This document shows positions 35,203-47,327 of a stretch of DNA of 64,000 nucleotides, one piece after another. The notes under the pieces are model-generated. The model saw only the letters and a list, made by a program, of their open reading frames with translations. It was not told where the DNA came from and made no database searches. Source of the DNA: Cephalotrichum gorgonifer (Eukaryota > Ascomycota > Sordariomycetes > Microascales > Microascaceae); the NCBI GenBank assembly GCA_900312665.1, contig ONZQ02000002.1, positions 2,691,863 to 2,755,862 of the forward strand. Direction: 5' to 3'. Each line of letters begins with the position of its first letter. Within the stretch, counting starts at the first letter, position 1. Position numbers and translations under genes: made by a program.

Positions 35203-35466
35203 CGGGATGCCAGTTTTACGTTTAGCAAGGGATAATTGATGTCAGTTGAGTATCATGTGCTCCATGTGGAGCTATGGGGATCCGGCGTGAAGTGCAATAT
35301 GTAGGAGAGTTGCCTGCGAAAGAAGGCTCAGGGAGAGTCGTGCAGGCATTAAGATTTACCGCTGAAAATGTATAACATACAAAGCACTGGAATCTGCATC
35401 AACCACCCACTTCCGTCCTGGTGGACATATATGTGCCTTAGCACCGACGACCAGTCGCCTACTTGT

Positions 35467-36054
35467 CTATAGCGCCATAAGCAGACTGGCCACAATGCCC
35501 GATGCCGCGAGGTAGAATGTGGGGGCAACCATAACCCCAAGCCCGTCGTCGTCGTTGCCGCTGCCACCGGTTGACCCGGGGACCGTCTGGTTTGCCGCCT
35601 CCTCGCTACACTCCACAAAGCCATTCCGGGTAGAGGCACCAGTGTGGGTCATGCCCCCTACGAAAACACAGCTGCCCTGGAACGCAGGATCAATAACGAC
35701 ACGATCAGCGCCAGGTGACCCTGGAACTCAAAAGGTTAGCAATCTGTGCACGAAATGGAGGGGGCTGGGTTTGCATATACCTCCGGAGTAATTGCCGCTG
35801 GCAATGATGGGGAACTCCTGGTAAGGACCGCTTGTGGCGAATACAAGACCCTCACGATTGTTGAATCTGTGGGGATATTTATTGTTCCCGAGGGTCCGTC
35901 TCTCATCGTATAGGCGGCATCCTTCACCCACGGCATCATCGATCTGCTGCTGGGAGTATTTAGCGCTGCCACATGTAATGCTGCTGACGTTCGCGGTGCC
36001 CTGTGCGGCCGTCAGCGCAGCGAGGGACGCTATTAGGAGGGATTGGAGCTGCAT
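35467..36054 (-). CDS. RNase T1-family guanyl-specific ribonuclease with C-terminal hydrophobic tail
   Basis: Two exons, 35781-36054 and 35467-35720, give 175 residues. A signal peptide (MQLQSLLIASLAALTAAQG) precedes an RNase N1/T1 domain. All residues corresponding to RNase T1 Y38, H40, E58, R77 and H92 are present as Y60, H62, E80, R98 and H117, so it should cut RNA after G. The junction gives N-Y-S-G-G-S-P-G-A-D-R, the exact T1 pattern. Unlike ordinary T1 proteins it continues past V-E-C with a Ser/Gly/Asp linker and ends in about 20 hydrophobic residues with no basic tail, which looks like a GPI-anchor signal. It is too short and lacks the long loops to be an alpha-sarcin-type ribotoxin. 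Confidence 0.92.
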
Positions 36055-36491
36055 GGTGAGCGGTACGTAGTGTGTGCGATGGATGAGGACGAAGAAGTAA
36101 TGATAATGCTTCGTGGTAGAAAGGGAGGAAGAAAGATTCTGCGGGCTGTCAATAGTTCCAGCTGCCTGACGCCAAGCAGGTGAAATTACTGCCAAGATCT
36201 AGTGAATTAGTTCGGGCTAGCGCCAAGATCTGCATCAGCTGGTCTCGATCCAACAACTGCGCAGGGGCGATGACTGACTCTTGGATGTGTGGGGCTACTT
36301 GCATTAAGAGACATTGATCACGTGATTTTGACCTGGCTCCCCCTCCACCTCTCCCCTCCCCTCATCAACCTGCACGTGCCACCCATGACATCAGCGATCC
36401 CAAGCTTTCGTACCAAGCTCGCTTCTCATCCGACTCGTTCCAAATGGTGCTGACCTCCAACTCACAATATTTTTAATCTCTTTATCATATA
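36055..36491. promoter_or_regulatory. Divergent promoter region
   Basis: This 0.44 kb lies between the divergent RNase T1-like and DUF3632-like genes. It holds pyrimidine-rich sequence (36335-36365). No specific site recognised. Confidence 0.4.
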
Positions 36492-37313
36492 ATGAGTTCC
36501 GACGGCGCTCTCGCAATTCTTGACGCAGTTAAGACCTCTGGCGAACGACCCACATCTCACCATGTCCAGTCTTTCCACGAATACGTTACGAGTCACCTCG
36601 ATGAGGTGAACGATATCCTTTGGGAGAGCTGGAACCGCATCTTCGATATTGCCGAACAGACCACACCAGAAAAACAGGATGGGTTATATGAGTTTCTCGT
36701 CAGTCTTAAGGACATCAAAGAGAAGAGCGAGGGCGATGGTGTGAAGATTTATGAGGCGGAGGGCGGCAAGTTGTGGGAGGATATGCCGGCCTTTCCCTGG
36801 GTAGCAAGGGACCTATGGAATTTCGGTAAGCACTGGCTGTTTCTTGTGGCCTGCGACTGTATTATTCTCTCTAAATCATACTAACTGCCACAAGACGTAC
36901 GGGAACCCGACATGACTGCTGAAGACCTCGCCCGCATCGACAACAAATCCGCCTTCCTCGCACGCCTTACCGCTACCTCCACCCCCGATGATCCCTTCGA
37001 CTTCTCTCTCTACGCCCTTTGGGCCTTGCGGTGTGCGTTTGAGGAAGACTGTCCCCCGGGTCACTGCAACGACGCAGCTATCCGGAATGCAGCTGTATGG
37101 ATCAAGTATTCAGGAAAGGCGCTTCGAAAATTTGTGGTTGAGAACCGCGAATTTGAAGGCCGGGTGGCCATACCTGGGCCAAAGTTCTCTGATAAGTCTT
37201 GGAAGGGGTTCACTCAAGAGAGGTGGAATGTATGGAAGGCAGGATTCCAGGAGGCCGCAGCCGTGCCCGAGGCTAAGGATGCCGTGGAAATAATGAACGG
37301 GCTGGAGGCTTGA
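36492..37313 (+). CDS. DUF3632-like conserved fungal protein
   Basis: Two exons, 36492-36825 and 36895-37313, give 250 residues of an all-helical, acidic, soluble protein. The pattern W-E-x-x-A-F-P-W-V-A-R-D-L-W-N at the end of exon 1 and the central D-D-P-F-D-F-S-L-Y-A-L-W-A-L-R stretch resemble the fungal DUF3632 family, which has no known function. The intron has an ACTAAC branch point and an AAG acceptor. There is no signal peptide, membrane segment or known catalytic motif. The family assignment is by eye. Confidence 0.75.
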
Positions 37314-38214
37314 GATGCACCACCAAGTTGTCTCGTGTGCTAGGGTTTATAGCTCGTTCTACAGCTCGTATTCATGGGTTGAATGAGGTTACCTACTCTA
37401 CCTTTGTCTACCTAGAGCTGTAGATAACACTATTTACTGCAGTTTCGCCCGTCCCACTGAGGATTTGGACCTTGACATCCAATACCCTTGTAATATATGT
37501 GTTTCCAAGGAATCCCGACGGGGCGGGAGACAACGTAGAAAGACATACATTTATTGAGAATCATGAACTCCAGAGCCAAAAATTCTAATGACGAAGAGGG
37601 ACAAACGAAACCCTTGCATCAAGAACCACCAATTGCCCCCCAACCAGGAAAATCCCGGTACATCGGTACATCGAAAGGTGGCTCTGCGTCTCCCATGCAT
37701 TCCCCTAAGCGGCCGGTGACATGGGGAAACCGGTTCTGTTGGAGCCAGAGTACAAATTTGGACGTTTATTCCGTTCACTACGAAGACAATCACTCCCAGC
37801 AGAGGACTGACTTCCCTCATTTATTGTTTAACATAGTTATGTGACATGGTGGGATGAAGGTTGGACCCCCCCCTCTCTTGGAGAGTTGTAACTCCCGGAG
37901 ATTCCCTTGGGCTAGACTTGGGTCGAGTTACCCGGGAGCCATGCAGACTTTAGAGGAGGGTTGAGCCTTGGTAAATCCGATCCTACGGCGTTGCATTAAG
38001 GGCGGGCCGTGGGAAGCGTGGTGAGCTAGGGCGAAGGACTTATACAGGTACGGAATCATGGGTCATCATCAACTTATGTCTACTCTGAAGTCGTTTTGTA
38101 GCTCTCGCAGGCACATGGGCCAATAGTGTCGATGTCACCATAGGAGGGTATTAAAAGAAAATATATAGCAGATGAGACTTCAAAATATAATCGTACAAGA
38201 TTTGCTACCACAAC
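37314..38214. other. Intergenic, convergent 3' regions
   Basis: This 0.9 kb stretch is between convergent genes. I see no gene, repeat or RNA. Confidence 0.6.
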
Positions 38215-40187
38215 TTAAATAGTAGCATCAAATTCGGGATTCACCCATGATGGCTTCGGAGACTTCTCCCGTATAACTCCCCCGTACCGCTGCAGCAGAG
38301 CGAAGATGGGAGTACCAACGAAGAAGACGATCATTCCCTGCGCGGCGAAGGTCCACGTCCAGCCAGCCGCATCTAGCCAAGGCGCTATGAAGAACTGCAT
38401 CTGTTAGCTGAGGTCCGGGGTCACATGGAGGAGAGATTCCGGGAGTCTTATCGCTTACTGGGTTGATAAAAGCGCTCAGGTTGAGGAAGACGGCGTAGAA
38501 AGTGACGACGCTCATTGATTGGAGAGGGTAGCTGTCGACGATGTAGCTACTAGTCACCGTGTTGCCCATCTGGATGCCGGCAGCAACTGTGTGTGGAGAG
38601 GTTAGTTCCTGTACTACTTTCGAAGATGTAACCCGATGACTTACAGAGGAATAGGGCGACCTGGCCTACCATCCAATGGTAGCCCTTGTCAACACTCACA
38701 CCCCAAACAATAAGGCCAACTGTGAAAAAAGGTTAGGCTGTTTCCTTCCTTCCCGAGACCCTACTTCTTAGGTTCATAGCTTACCAGCAGTGACCACTAT
38801 GGCGGGATACATGAGCCACAAACGCATCTCGGCAACGCGAACACCGCCATTCTTCTTCGCCAGCCTCGCAACGATCGAGTCGCTCAGTCGCCCCGAGCAG
38901 AAGATCTCCGAGAAGAGAGTCCCGAGTAGCAAGCCGATGAACAGAAGCCCCTGAATCAGCGGCGTATACTCGATATACGCAACGCCCAGCATGGTGATTA
39001 CAGACAGCACCCACCAGTACCATACGAAGCAGTACGCTATAACCGCGATCGAGACACCGATCTGCTGGAAAGAGAGGAAGAACCGGACAATGGAGTCCCA
39101 TGGCTTCGGGTGGCGGAGGCCGGGTATGGGCTTGAGGTTAAAGAAGAACAGGTTCTTGGTGCGGGGTATGTCGACCGTTGTCCCGCTGGCCTGTCCCACG
39201 GGAACCTTTTCGACGTCCGTGCTGACGGCGCCGTCGGTGGCAAGGGGCATATTCCGGAGCATGAGGTTGCGGGGGTATAGGGTCTCGGTCATGAAGAAGA
39301 GCTCGAGGAGTAGGAGGACGGCGAAGAGGAGGGCATTGAACCAGTTGATCCAGGCGGCGCTGACTTCGTTGAGGAACCCACCGACTTCTCTAGTGTTAGT
39401 AGGGGGCTTCGTCATGTACAGGAAGGCGATGTTGCTGAGATGATATGGAATCTTTACTCACAAATGGGACCGACAAGAAGACCAGAGTCGATGGCAAGCA
39501 CCCATAGGCCGAGCTTTTGGCCGCGCTCGTGCTCAAAGAATAAGTCGCCGACTACAGCCATGCCGACGGTGGAAGCGGGACTGACGCCGAAACCCTGGAA
39601 GAACCGGGCGGCCATGTACGTCCCATAACTTTTCGCTGCCGCGGCGCCACAGGTCGCGACTAGTGAGATGGTGGTGCCGAGTATAAATATTATTCGGCGG
39701 CCGTAGATATCGCTGAAGGATGTCCAGAAGAGGGGGCCAACGGAGAGGCCGAGGGCTGGGATGGCGACGGTCCAGTTGACCTGTTCGAAGCTTATAGAGA
39801 ACTGCTCTTGAATCTCGGGGAAGGAGGGTACGGTCGTTGTCGTGATGTAGGTAAAGAGGAAGTATCTTATAAGAGAGACAGATCAGCCCTCGTGCTGTAT
39901 GATGAAGAACCAAGCACCCTTGGAGGGGCTGGATTGGGCTTGGGAGGACGGTTGCCAACGTACTTGAGCATTACAATCCCGAGAATAACATGTTTCCTTG
40001 CTTTTGACCAGTTCAATGGATCTAACGAGTCGGCTGTCGGCTGCGGATGGAGTTTCGTTTCGCCCTCTGCTATAACAACTTCACCGACCTCATTTTCGAT
40101 GGACCCATTGCTTAAATCGTTATTCACGTCTGGTAATGTTGTCTTCTCCGTGGGTTTCAGGCCAGAAGCCTGGGATTGCTCGTCCAT
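38215..40187 (-). CDS. MFS transporter, DHA1-like
   Basis: Six exons (39964-40187, 39462-39865, 38785-39384, 38645-38719, 38459-38586, 38215-38400) encode 538 residues. The cytosolic N-terminus ends in D-P-L-N-W-S-K-A-R-K, the usual lead into TM1 of fungal DHA1 exporters. Motif A is GPLFWTSFSDIYGRRIIF; motif C lies in the region ending G-L-L-V-G-P-I-F-G-G-F. A long loop of about 60 residues follows TM6. The first intron must use GTACGT as donor (after C-T-C-A-A) to keep frame. Likely an efflux pump for small organic compounds; cargo unknown. Exon 2 has no ATG and is recognised only by splicing and homology. Confidence 0.87.
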
Positions 40188-41801
40188 GGCGTGGGTGTGC
40201 GTCGACTGATCGAACCGTACTGAAGTTTCTGGGTATGGTGAGCAGAGCCGAAGGATTCGACCGACTTCACGTGGTCTAATTATTAGAATACCAGGGGTAT
40301 AGGGAGAAGTCCTGGCGTTGCGATGTTGTAAAGGCCCTCCAAGTCGATGGCGAAGTATTGTGCCTCACTCCAAATCACTCGAGCAGGAACGAGCGGCTTA
40401 TAAGACTAAATCTATATTCTCGTATCAATCGTCGCCCGCGATGGCAATCCCGTGAGCCTTATCTTGTGTGCCATATCCGGTATAACAATGCCTGTCGAAG
40501 GAGTCAAAAGCGTGGGTAGTAATCCACGGCCCGGTATCGTGGAAACGGCTTATCCAGCCCATCGGACCATTTCCTTTTCCACCCATCCTACTCCCCTCCC
40601 CACACAGGGATGTCCGTCGATAATGGAAAACCAGGACTCTAATTGGCCCTCTCTTATCGGACCCCAGACACGCGCCTGCACTCCTTGCCTGGGCCATTAA
40701 GTCCGGGGCTCCATGTACCCTGGTACCCTCGGGCTTTTGCGGGCACGTCAGAACAGCGAGGCAATCCCGACGTGTATCATTCGCGCCCCCATATGGGAGG
40801 TGGGGGGATAAGCCGATTGCAAAATATATCCAGTGAATCCGGCTCAGAGTCCTTGGGTTCTTTACTACCAGTACTCCGTGGTCGGTGCAGAACTCCATCT
40901 CGGTTGTACTCATACTCAGTAGTTAGGACATCGAAATGCATGACTAGTTCGTGCATTTCTGCAATGACATTCATTAGCTGACCGGTTGGCTAGATATGAC
41001 CCATGCTAGCTAATAATGTGCATATGTAGTGGACGAGTTTCTTATCAGCACGCTCGGATTTGTGCAGAGCCTGACTCGCCAATACAATGTACTCCAGAGA
41101 TAAGGCGTGAACTGTTATTATGGGTCTAACCCCCACTGATTGGTACTGGTTGGTCGTACCTGACCGCATCTACTCCGTGTGGATAACGGTATGTGCATCC
41201 GCGCTCCGACCATCGGTGGCTGTACTTGCAAGGATCAAAGGTACATGGGGAATATGGTTCAGGGACCCACACACCCGCTCCGACGTTGCGGGATGTTGAA
41301 AGTTTCGGGGCTTTTTCCATCGATCCTTGTTGTATGGTATTGGCCGTTTTAGGAATAGTTGCGACCGAGATCGATTCGGAAAACTGCGGAGTCGATTATA
41401 TGGAAGTTTCTCCTTGCGATAGGATAGCACGACAAGCAAAAGTTACTTGCATCGTCATCGCATGCAAGTGCTTTTACTGCGCTGTATCCTGCGGGAAATA
41501 TTTTTATTTTTCTCCAATGGTCTCCGGAAAGGATCGGGAGCATATGGTCCGGCTGGGCGTGGTATTCAAAATAGGGAATGGCCCCCGAGTGTGCAGCTGA
41601 ACGTGCCCACATACATCCACTGCTTCTGGGTACCTCTTACAGTTTCGATATAATTTCCAGCACCCATGTTTCTCACACGATCGGCTCTCTGCACCTGCCC
41701 TCACTGCTTATTTTCATACTGTTGTCTTATCTTCGTCACTGCATACCTCTTATTCCTTTGGTTAGCAACATCCAAGTTTGCTTCCAGTCTGCTTCTTAAC
41801 A
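40188..41801. other. Intergenic region, divergent promoters
   Basis: This 1.6 kb stretch lies upstream of both the MFS and MATE genes. A 162-codon minus-strand frame at 40425-40913 shows no family resemblance, and I do not call it. Nothing else recognised. Confidence 0.55.
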
Positions 41802-43377
41802 ATGGGCGGCGGAAGTGTCTCAGCTGCCCGGGTTGGGGATTCGGAGCCGAACGAATACACCTCGTTGCTCCCCGGGCACCGGGACCGTGAGAGCTGCAAT
41901 TCCGTGGACGCCTCTGATGTCCACGAGCTGGACGATGGCCTCAAAACCAACAAGACGCTCATAGCCGAGGAGTTTAAGATACTCCTGAAGGGGTCCATCC
42001 CAGTGGTTGTGGCGTACACCTTGCAGAACAGCCTACAAACCATTTCGGTTCTCGTCGTGGGCCGTTCGTCACCAGAGAATCTAGCGACAGCAGCGTTCTC
42101 TTACATGTTTGCCATGTGTACTGCCTGGCTTATTGCCTTGGGTGGTACGACCGCCCTTGACACACTCGCATCTTCGACGTTCACCGGCGGCTCCAACAAG
42201 CACGACCTTGGGATTCTCCTGCAGCGAGCGTTTGTCGTCCTCGGCTTGTTCTACATCCCCGTCGCTCTCCTGTGGGCGTGCTCCGAGCCCGTATTCAAAT
42301 TCTTGGGCCAAGATCCGGACCTCGCGAGGGATAGCGCTAGATTCTTGACGTGTTTGATCCCCGGTGGACTCGGATATATCTACTTTGAGTCCATGAAGAA
42401 ATACCTGCAAGCACAAGGTATGTTTCTCGAACACTAAATCTTACCGCATCTCAAGACTAACATTGTTTTTCTCAGGTATCATGAGACCGGGCACTTATGT
42501 CCTCCTCATTACCTCTCCCTTCAACGCATTCCTGAATTATTTCTTCTGCTACACCTTGAATATGGGACTTCTCGGAGCCCCCATCGCCACGGGGATATCT
42601 TACTGGCTCTCTTTTACCCTCCTACTTCTCTACGCCCGCTTCGTTGCGGGGTCGGAGTGCTGGGGTGGCTGGTCCCGCAGTGCCTTCAAGAATATGGGCA
42701 TGTTCTCCCATCTCGCCTTTATGGGGATCATTCACGTCGGCACAGAGTGGTGGGCGTTCGAGGTCGTCGCCCTTGCGGCGGGGAGACTCGGAACTATTCC
42801 GTTAGCCGCTCAAAGCGTCATCATGACGGCCGATCAGATCTTGAACACGATACCCTTCGGATTGGGCGTAGCCACTTCCGTTCGCGTGGGGAGTCTTCTT
42901 GGAGCCAAGGATGCCAAGGGGGCCGCCCGCGCTGCCCATTCAGCTGCGGTGCTCAGCATTCTCCTGGGCCTGGTTGTCCTGACGGTTTTGATGGCCACTC
43001 GCAACCATTTCGCCAAGATCTTTAACGACGACGTACAAGTCGTCCGCCTCACGGCGGAAGTGCTGCCGTATGTCGCGCTATTCCAGATTGCAGATGGTCT
43101 AAACGGTAGCTGCGGCGGCAGCCTGCGAGGAATGGGCCGGCAGCATATTGGCGCCGCGGTTAACCTCGTCAGCTACTACTGTGGTGCTCTACCCCTTGGG
43201 GTGTGGCTAGCGTTTAACGGATGGGGATTGAAGGGTTTGTGGGTCGGACAGTGTATTGCACTATACTTGGTTGGGGGTTTCGAATGGGTCATTGTTGGAG
43301 TGAGCGACTGGGCTCAAGAGGTGGAAAAGGCGTTCAAGAGAATGGATACCGCCGAGTACATTGAGAGCGGCTATTAA
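41802..43377 (+). CDS. MATE-family multidrug/toxin efflux transporter
   Basis: Two exons, 41802-42417 and 42476-43377, give 505 residues and about 12 helices. The MATE pattern is clear in both halves: L-L-K-G-S-I-P-V-V-V-A-Y near the start of the core, G-G-T-T-A-L-D-T-L-A-S-S in the first half, then GTIPLAAQSVIMTADQI and PFGLGVATSVRVGSLLGA in the second. MATE proteins export organic cations or toxins in exchange for H+ or Na+ at the plasma or vacuolar membrane. An acidic hydrophilic N-terminus of about 60 residues is usual for the fungal branch. The upstream in-frame TTG is not used. The ureohydrolase gene 1.3 kb downstream on the same strand is not obviously linked in function. Confidence 0.92.
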
Positions 43378-44644
43378 ACCTGTAACGGAGTAACTACCAC
43401 AAACATAGCTGATGCTTAAGACGATTAGATGATTAGATGTTTGCATTCTGATCTACAAGGTGTGAATACGGGGCAGAGATTCTCGCGATATTCGTCAACC
43501 ACATGCTAATAATACCTGTGGTAACTACAGTCACCGCTGTTGTTATAGCTATGACGTATCGCCATGACATAATAGTAGCTGTCAATGATTGTATATGTGG
43601 GTGGGCCGTCCGCTTCCATGGCCCGCCCACTGAATCCCGAGCTACAAATACTGCTCAATGCCGAGTCTGGCCCAGTGTGGAGCCTCGCACAATGCCGAGT
43701 TTCGCCGAGAATCATGTCCTCTGGAATGGTCTGATCCCGGGATCCTCGACCCCCCGCCCTTCCTGGGGCGCCACGTTGGACTTGTACTACTGCCTTTCGT
43801 GGGGGTGGTCCTGCCGCATCGATATGGGTCAAATATTAATAGCTCCATCTTATCGCCCACGATTTGTGTGTGTCAATGGAACTAGCGGGCCTGCTATCAG
43901 AGATGACTTGTGGTTCCGCCCGCTGCGAAGTGAAAACGCCCGCTGCTGTGCTGTGAAGATGCTTAGTATTCGCTAAAAAAAGGGAATGTGAGAGGAGAGG
44001 GATCGTATGGTATTCACCAAACAGGGTATAGCTTCGGGGGCGTGCGGCAGTTGCAGATATGAGTGGGAGCAAATGGAACGTGGCGGTGGTGGAGGAACCA
44101 AGTTGCTGGGTAATCGCCCGTTACGGAATAGCGTGCGAGAACTCTAATTGTTAGGTATATGCCAGATTGGGAATAGCTCCCCGCACTCTGCATTGTGTTG
44201 ACCGATCGGGGACTAATCGCAAGGAGAGATAACGATTCCAACGGCTCCATGCAGCCCGGAGCCCGCTTGTATCTCACCTCCACACGCGGTTTCATTGGCT
44301 GTTCCCCAATGCAGGACCTTGGCTGAACGTAATCGATCCTCAAACTCTCAGTTACTAGTACTGATGAGTGAATGTGATGAGATTCCGAGTAACGGAGGAT
44401 GGAGAAACTCGGGTTCCTACCCCGCTAGCTCTCTTCTTTCTCCGATAGCCGCTGGTCATGTTCCGCAGCTGGTTCTGCCCAATGGCGACCCACTGCGCAG
44501 AAGTTCCTGAACGACGAGGCCTGGTGGAAGCTTCCGGCCTCCATCCAACCTCGGACTCTTTAAAGGTGTTTAAATGCGGTTGCCGCACCTCTCATTCTCA
44601 ACTCTCGGTTCAGCTTCTCCCGCACACATACATCCCCTACCAAA
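43378..44644. other. Intergenic region
   Basis: This 1.3 kb stretch is between same-strand MATE and ureohydrolase genes and includes the latter's promoter. No gene or repeat recognised. Confidence 0.6.
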
Positions 44645-46278
44645 ATGTTCGCACGCGCAACCACCCTCCTATGCCTCGCCGCGGGTGCTCTCGCCCACGG
44701 CGACCATGACCAGACTCCCATGGCCGGTGCCTTGGAATCGGTATGGTACAACACCCTTCCCGGTGATGGCGGGACCCAGGCCGACTCGGTCTTCTCCGGA
44801 ATTACCACCTTCGCCCGCCTTCCGTACTTCCCTTGCCTCGCTAGCAAGGCTGAGAAGTATGATATTGCGATCATGGGTACGTGTGGCGCCTTGAATAGAA
44901 CCGCCGGTGCTACCTTATTCCCTGTTGGGAGAGACACAATCTAATATTAAACCTAAACGTACAGGTGCACCTTTCGATACCGGTACCTCCTACAGGCCCG
45001 GAGCCCGCTTTGGACCTAGTGGCATCAGGCAAGGTTCGCGTCGCCTCAACCTATAGTACGTACACCGTTGAATTCTGAACTTACATCATGAACAAAGGCT
45101 CAAGAAGGGTTGGATTTAGCGGCGGTTACAATGTTCCTCTCGAGACGAACCCCTTCGCTGGGGATATGAGAATTCTGGACTGTGGTGACGTCCCTGTTAC
45201 TTCGTATGTCATTCAATTCCGCATTTATGGAGAATTATCCCTATGTGGGTCGGGTCTAACATCTGAGCTAGCTACGACAACACGTGGGCTATCCGCCAGA
45301 TCGAGGAGGGCCACAACTCTCTGCTGATGAGGAAGCCTTATACCGATGCCCATAAGCAGGGATACTCCACCACCGGCGAGACTCTCCCCAGGGTTATCAC
45401 CCTCGGTGGTGATCACACTATCACGCTCCCCCTGCTTCGGAGCATTAACAAGGCCTATGGCCCCGTCACTGTTATCCACTTCGACTCTCACTTGTAAGTA
45501 CCGTCGTCTATGTCCTGTCACGCTGGAAATTATTAACCCGTCAAATTTAGGGATACCTGGAAGCCCAAGGTCTTCGGTGGTTCGCCAAGTGAGGTCGCCG
45601 CTATTAATCACGGAACCTACTTCTACCATGCTGCCATGGAGGGTCTCCTGAGGAATGACACCAACATCCACGCTGGTATTAGGACGACCCTTTCTGGTCC
45701 TTCTGACTACGAGAACGACGGCTACTGCGGTTTCGAGATCGTCGAGGCCCGTGAGATCGACACCATTGGTAAGACTACCATCACCATCCTAATGTGTCGT
45801 CGGGATTGTGCTAATTTTGATAGGAACCGAGGGTATCATTAAGAGGATCCGCGACAGGGTCGGAACGGTTAACCCCGTCTACCTGTCCATGGATATTGAC
45901 ACCATTGACCCTGCCTGTAAGCATAGTCCTCTCCTGACGGGTATTGTGATAGACTCATGTGGCTAACGTTGTGATAGTCGCCCCTGCTACCGGTACCCCT
46001 GAGACTGGCGGCTGGAGCACCCGTGAGTTCCGCACTATCCTCCGTGGACTCGAGGGTATCAACCTCATCGGCGCCGACATTGTTGAGGTTGCGCCGGCGT
46101 ACGACACCAACGCCGAGCTTACCACCATGTATGTCTCCACCCCCCGACCTAGGTCTGAGACGGCAACATGGACAACTAACTTTTCTTTCCTAGGGCTGCT
46201 GCCGATGCGCTTTACGAGATTATCAGTATCATGACTAAGGCGGGTCCCCTGACTCTGCCCAAGCGCGACGAGCTCTGA
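44645..46278 (+). CDS. Agmatinase-like ureohydrolase with N-terminal signal sequence
   Basis: Eight exons (44645-44876, 44965-45055, 45120-45203, 45272-45493, 45551-45768, 45824-45916, 45978-46128, 46194-46278) give 391 residues. The arginase/agmatinase fold is shown by complete binuclear Mn ligands: H184 in G-G-D-H-T, D207, H209 and D211 in H-F-D-S-H-L-D, and D306 and D308 in S-M-D-I-D-T-I-D. The family cleaves urea from agmatine, guanidinobutyrate and similar guanidines. The N-terminus (MFARATTLLCLAAGALAHG) looks like a secretory signal, so it may act outside the cell or in the vacuole. Intron 2 ends at GATTTAG, which gives the family's L-Y-G-G-Y-N-V-P-L-E; an earlier AAG would break the frame. 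Confidence 0.92.
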
Positions 46279-47327
46279 GGAGCTTTGGTGAGAACATAGA
46301 GAGCGGGGCTTTGTAGCTCGAGTAGACACACGTCTAGGACACAAAGAGATAGAATTTAGCTATAATTCCTAAAAGGAGGGGATCAAATTGAATGTATTAT
46401 TTTTACGCCGCATGCAAGGTCACGAATCCGGTCCGGGACAGGGCCGGGATCTGTAAAATCATCGCGTGCGAGTTGTAGCTGCATCGTCAGCGCATCTTTT
46501 TCAGAGATTCTAGGAAAGGACACTCCTCGATATGATGCCTCGAAATGAACCCTTTCCCGTCATCTAGATAACAAAGCCCCTCTTGGAACCTATATTAGCA
46601 TATTAATGAACGCACCTGAAATATATCAACAGTGATCCGCTGACCATCCATTATTAGATCCAGATCCTAATACGAAGGTTACGATAGGCATGATACGTCT
46701 CGCAAAGGCATAACTTGTACTCCGCGATAGAGAGGCTTCACTATATACCGTACGTTTAAATTACCCACAATGGATATAAACCTATTCCTGGGGAAATTAT
46801 GAGACATATAAAGCTCCTCTCTCAATGAACTGAGCAATGTAATGGCTATCGGCTACACCGTTCGACCACAGAGGACACCGCCATAAATATGCCCCTCTTC
46901 ATATCACGTTCCTGGCGCCTGGCACCCTGAATCCCTCCCAGGGGAAAAGTAGACATCGACTAAGAACCTCAATCTTCTCTAATTAGCTTATGTTGCACTT
47001 TCAGCTTCCCATAGAGCGCCAAAATGTCCAATCAACCTGTGAAAAAGGTTGGAGTTGTGAGTTCCTGATTCCTGGTATAATGATGGTTAAGAAAACCAGT
47101 CAACTGGGAAACAATGAACTATTACCAGGTAAACACTGGACGTTTATTAGTAATTGTGGAGTCGTCCCCGGAAATTTTGCTTATCTTGGGTTTGGATGGA
47201 ATCTTAGGACGGAAGAGATAAGGAGAGACCCAGCGGAGACACCTGCCTCCGCTCTAGAGCGCTCCATATTATAACCACCAACTACTACACTTACACACTC
47301 CCTTTCAGCGTGAAATACTAGCAAGAC
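46279..47327. other. Intergenic region
   Basis: This 1.0 kb A/T-rich stretch is upstream of the Zn2Cys6 gene. It lacks a TCGGGCAA element like those in the neighbouring cluster promoters. No supported gene. Confidence 0.55.

Noticed and set aside
35467..36054. RNase gene as an alpha-sarcin-type ribotoxin
   Set aside because: The catalytic spacing and size match RNase T1; the long loops of ribotoxins are absent.
40425..40913. 162-codon minus-strand frame
   Set aside because: No domain or signal; sits in promoter DNA between two divergent transporters.
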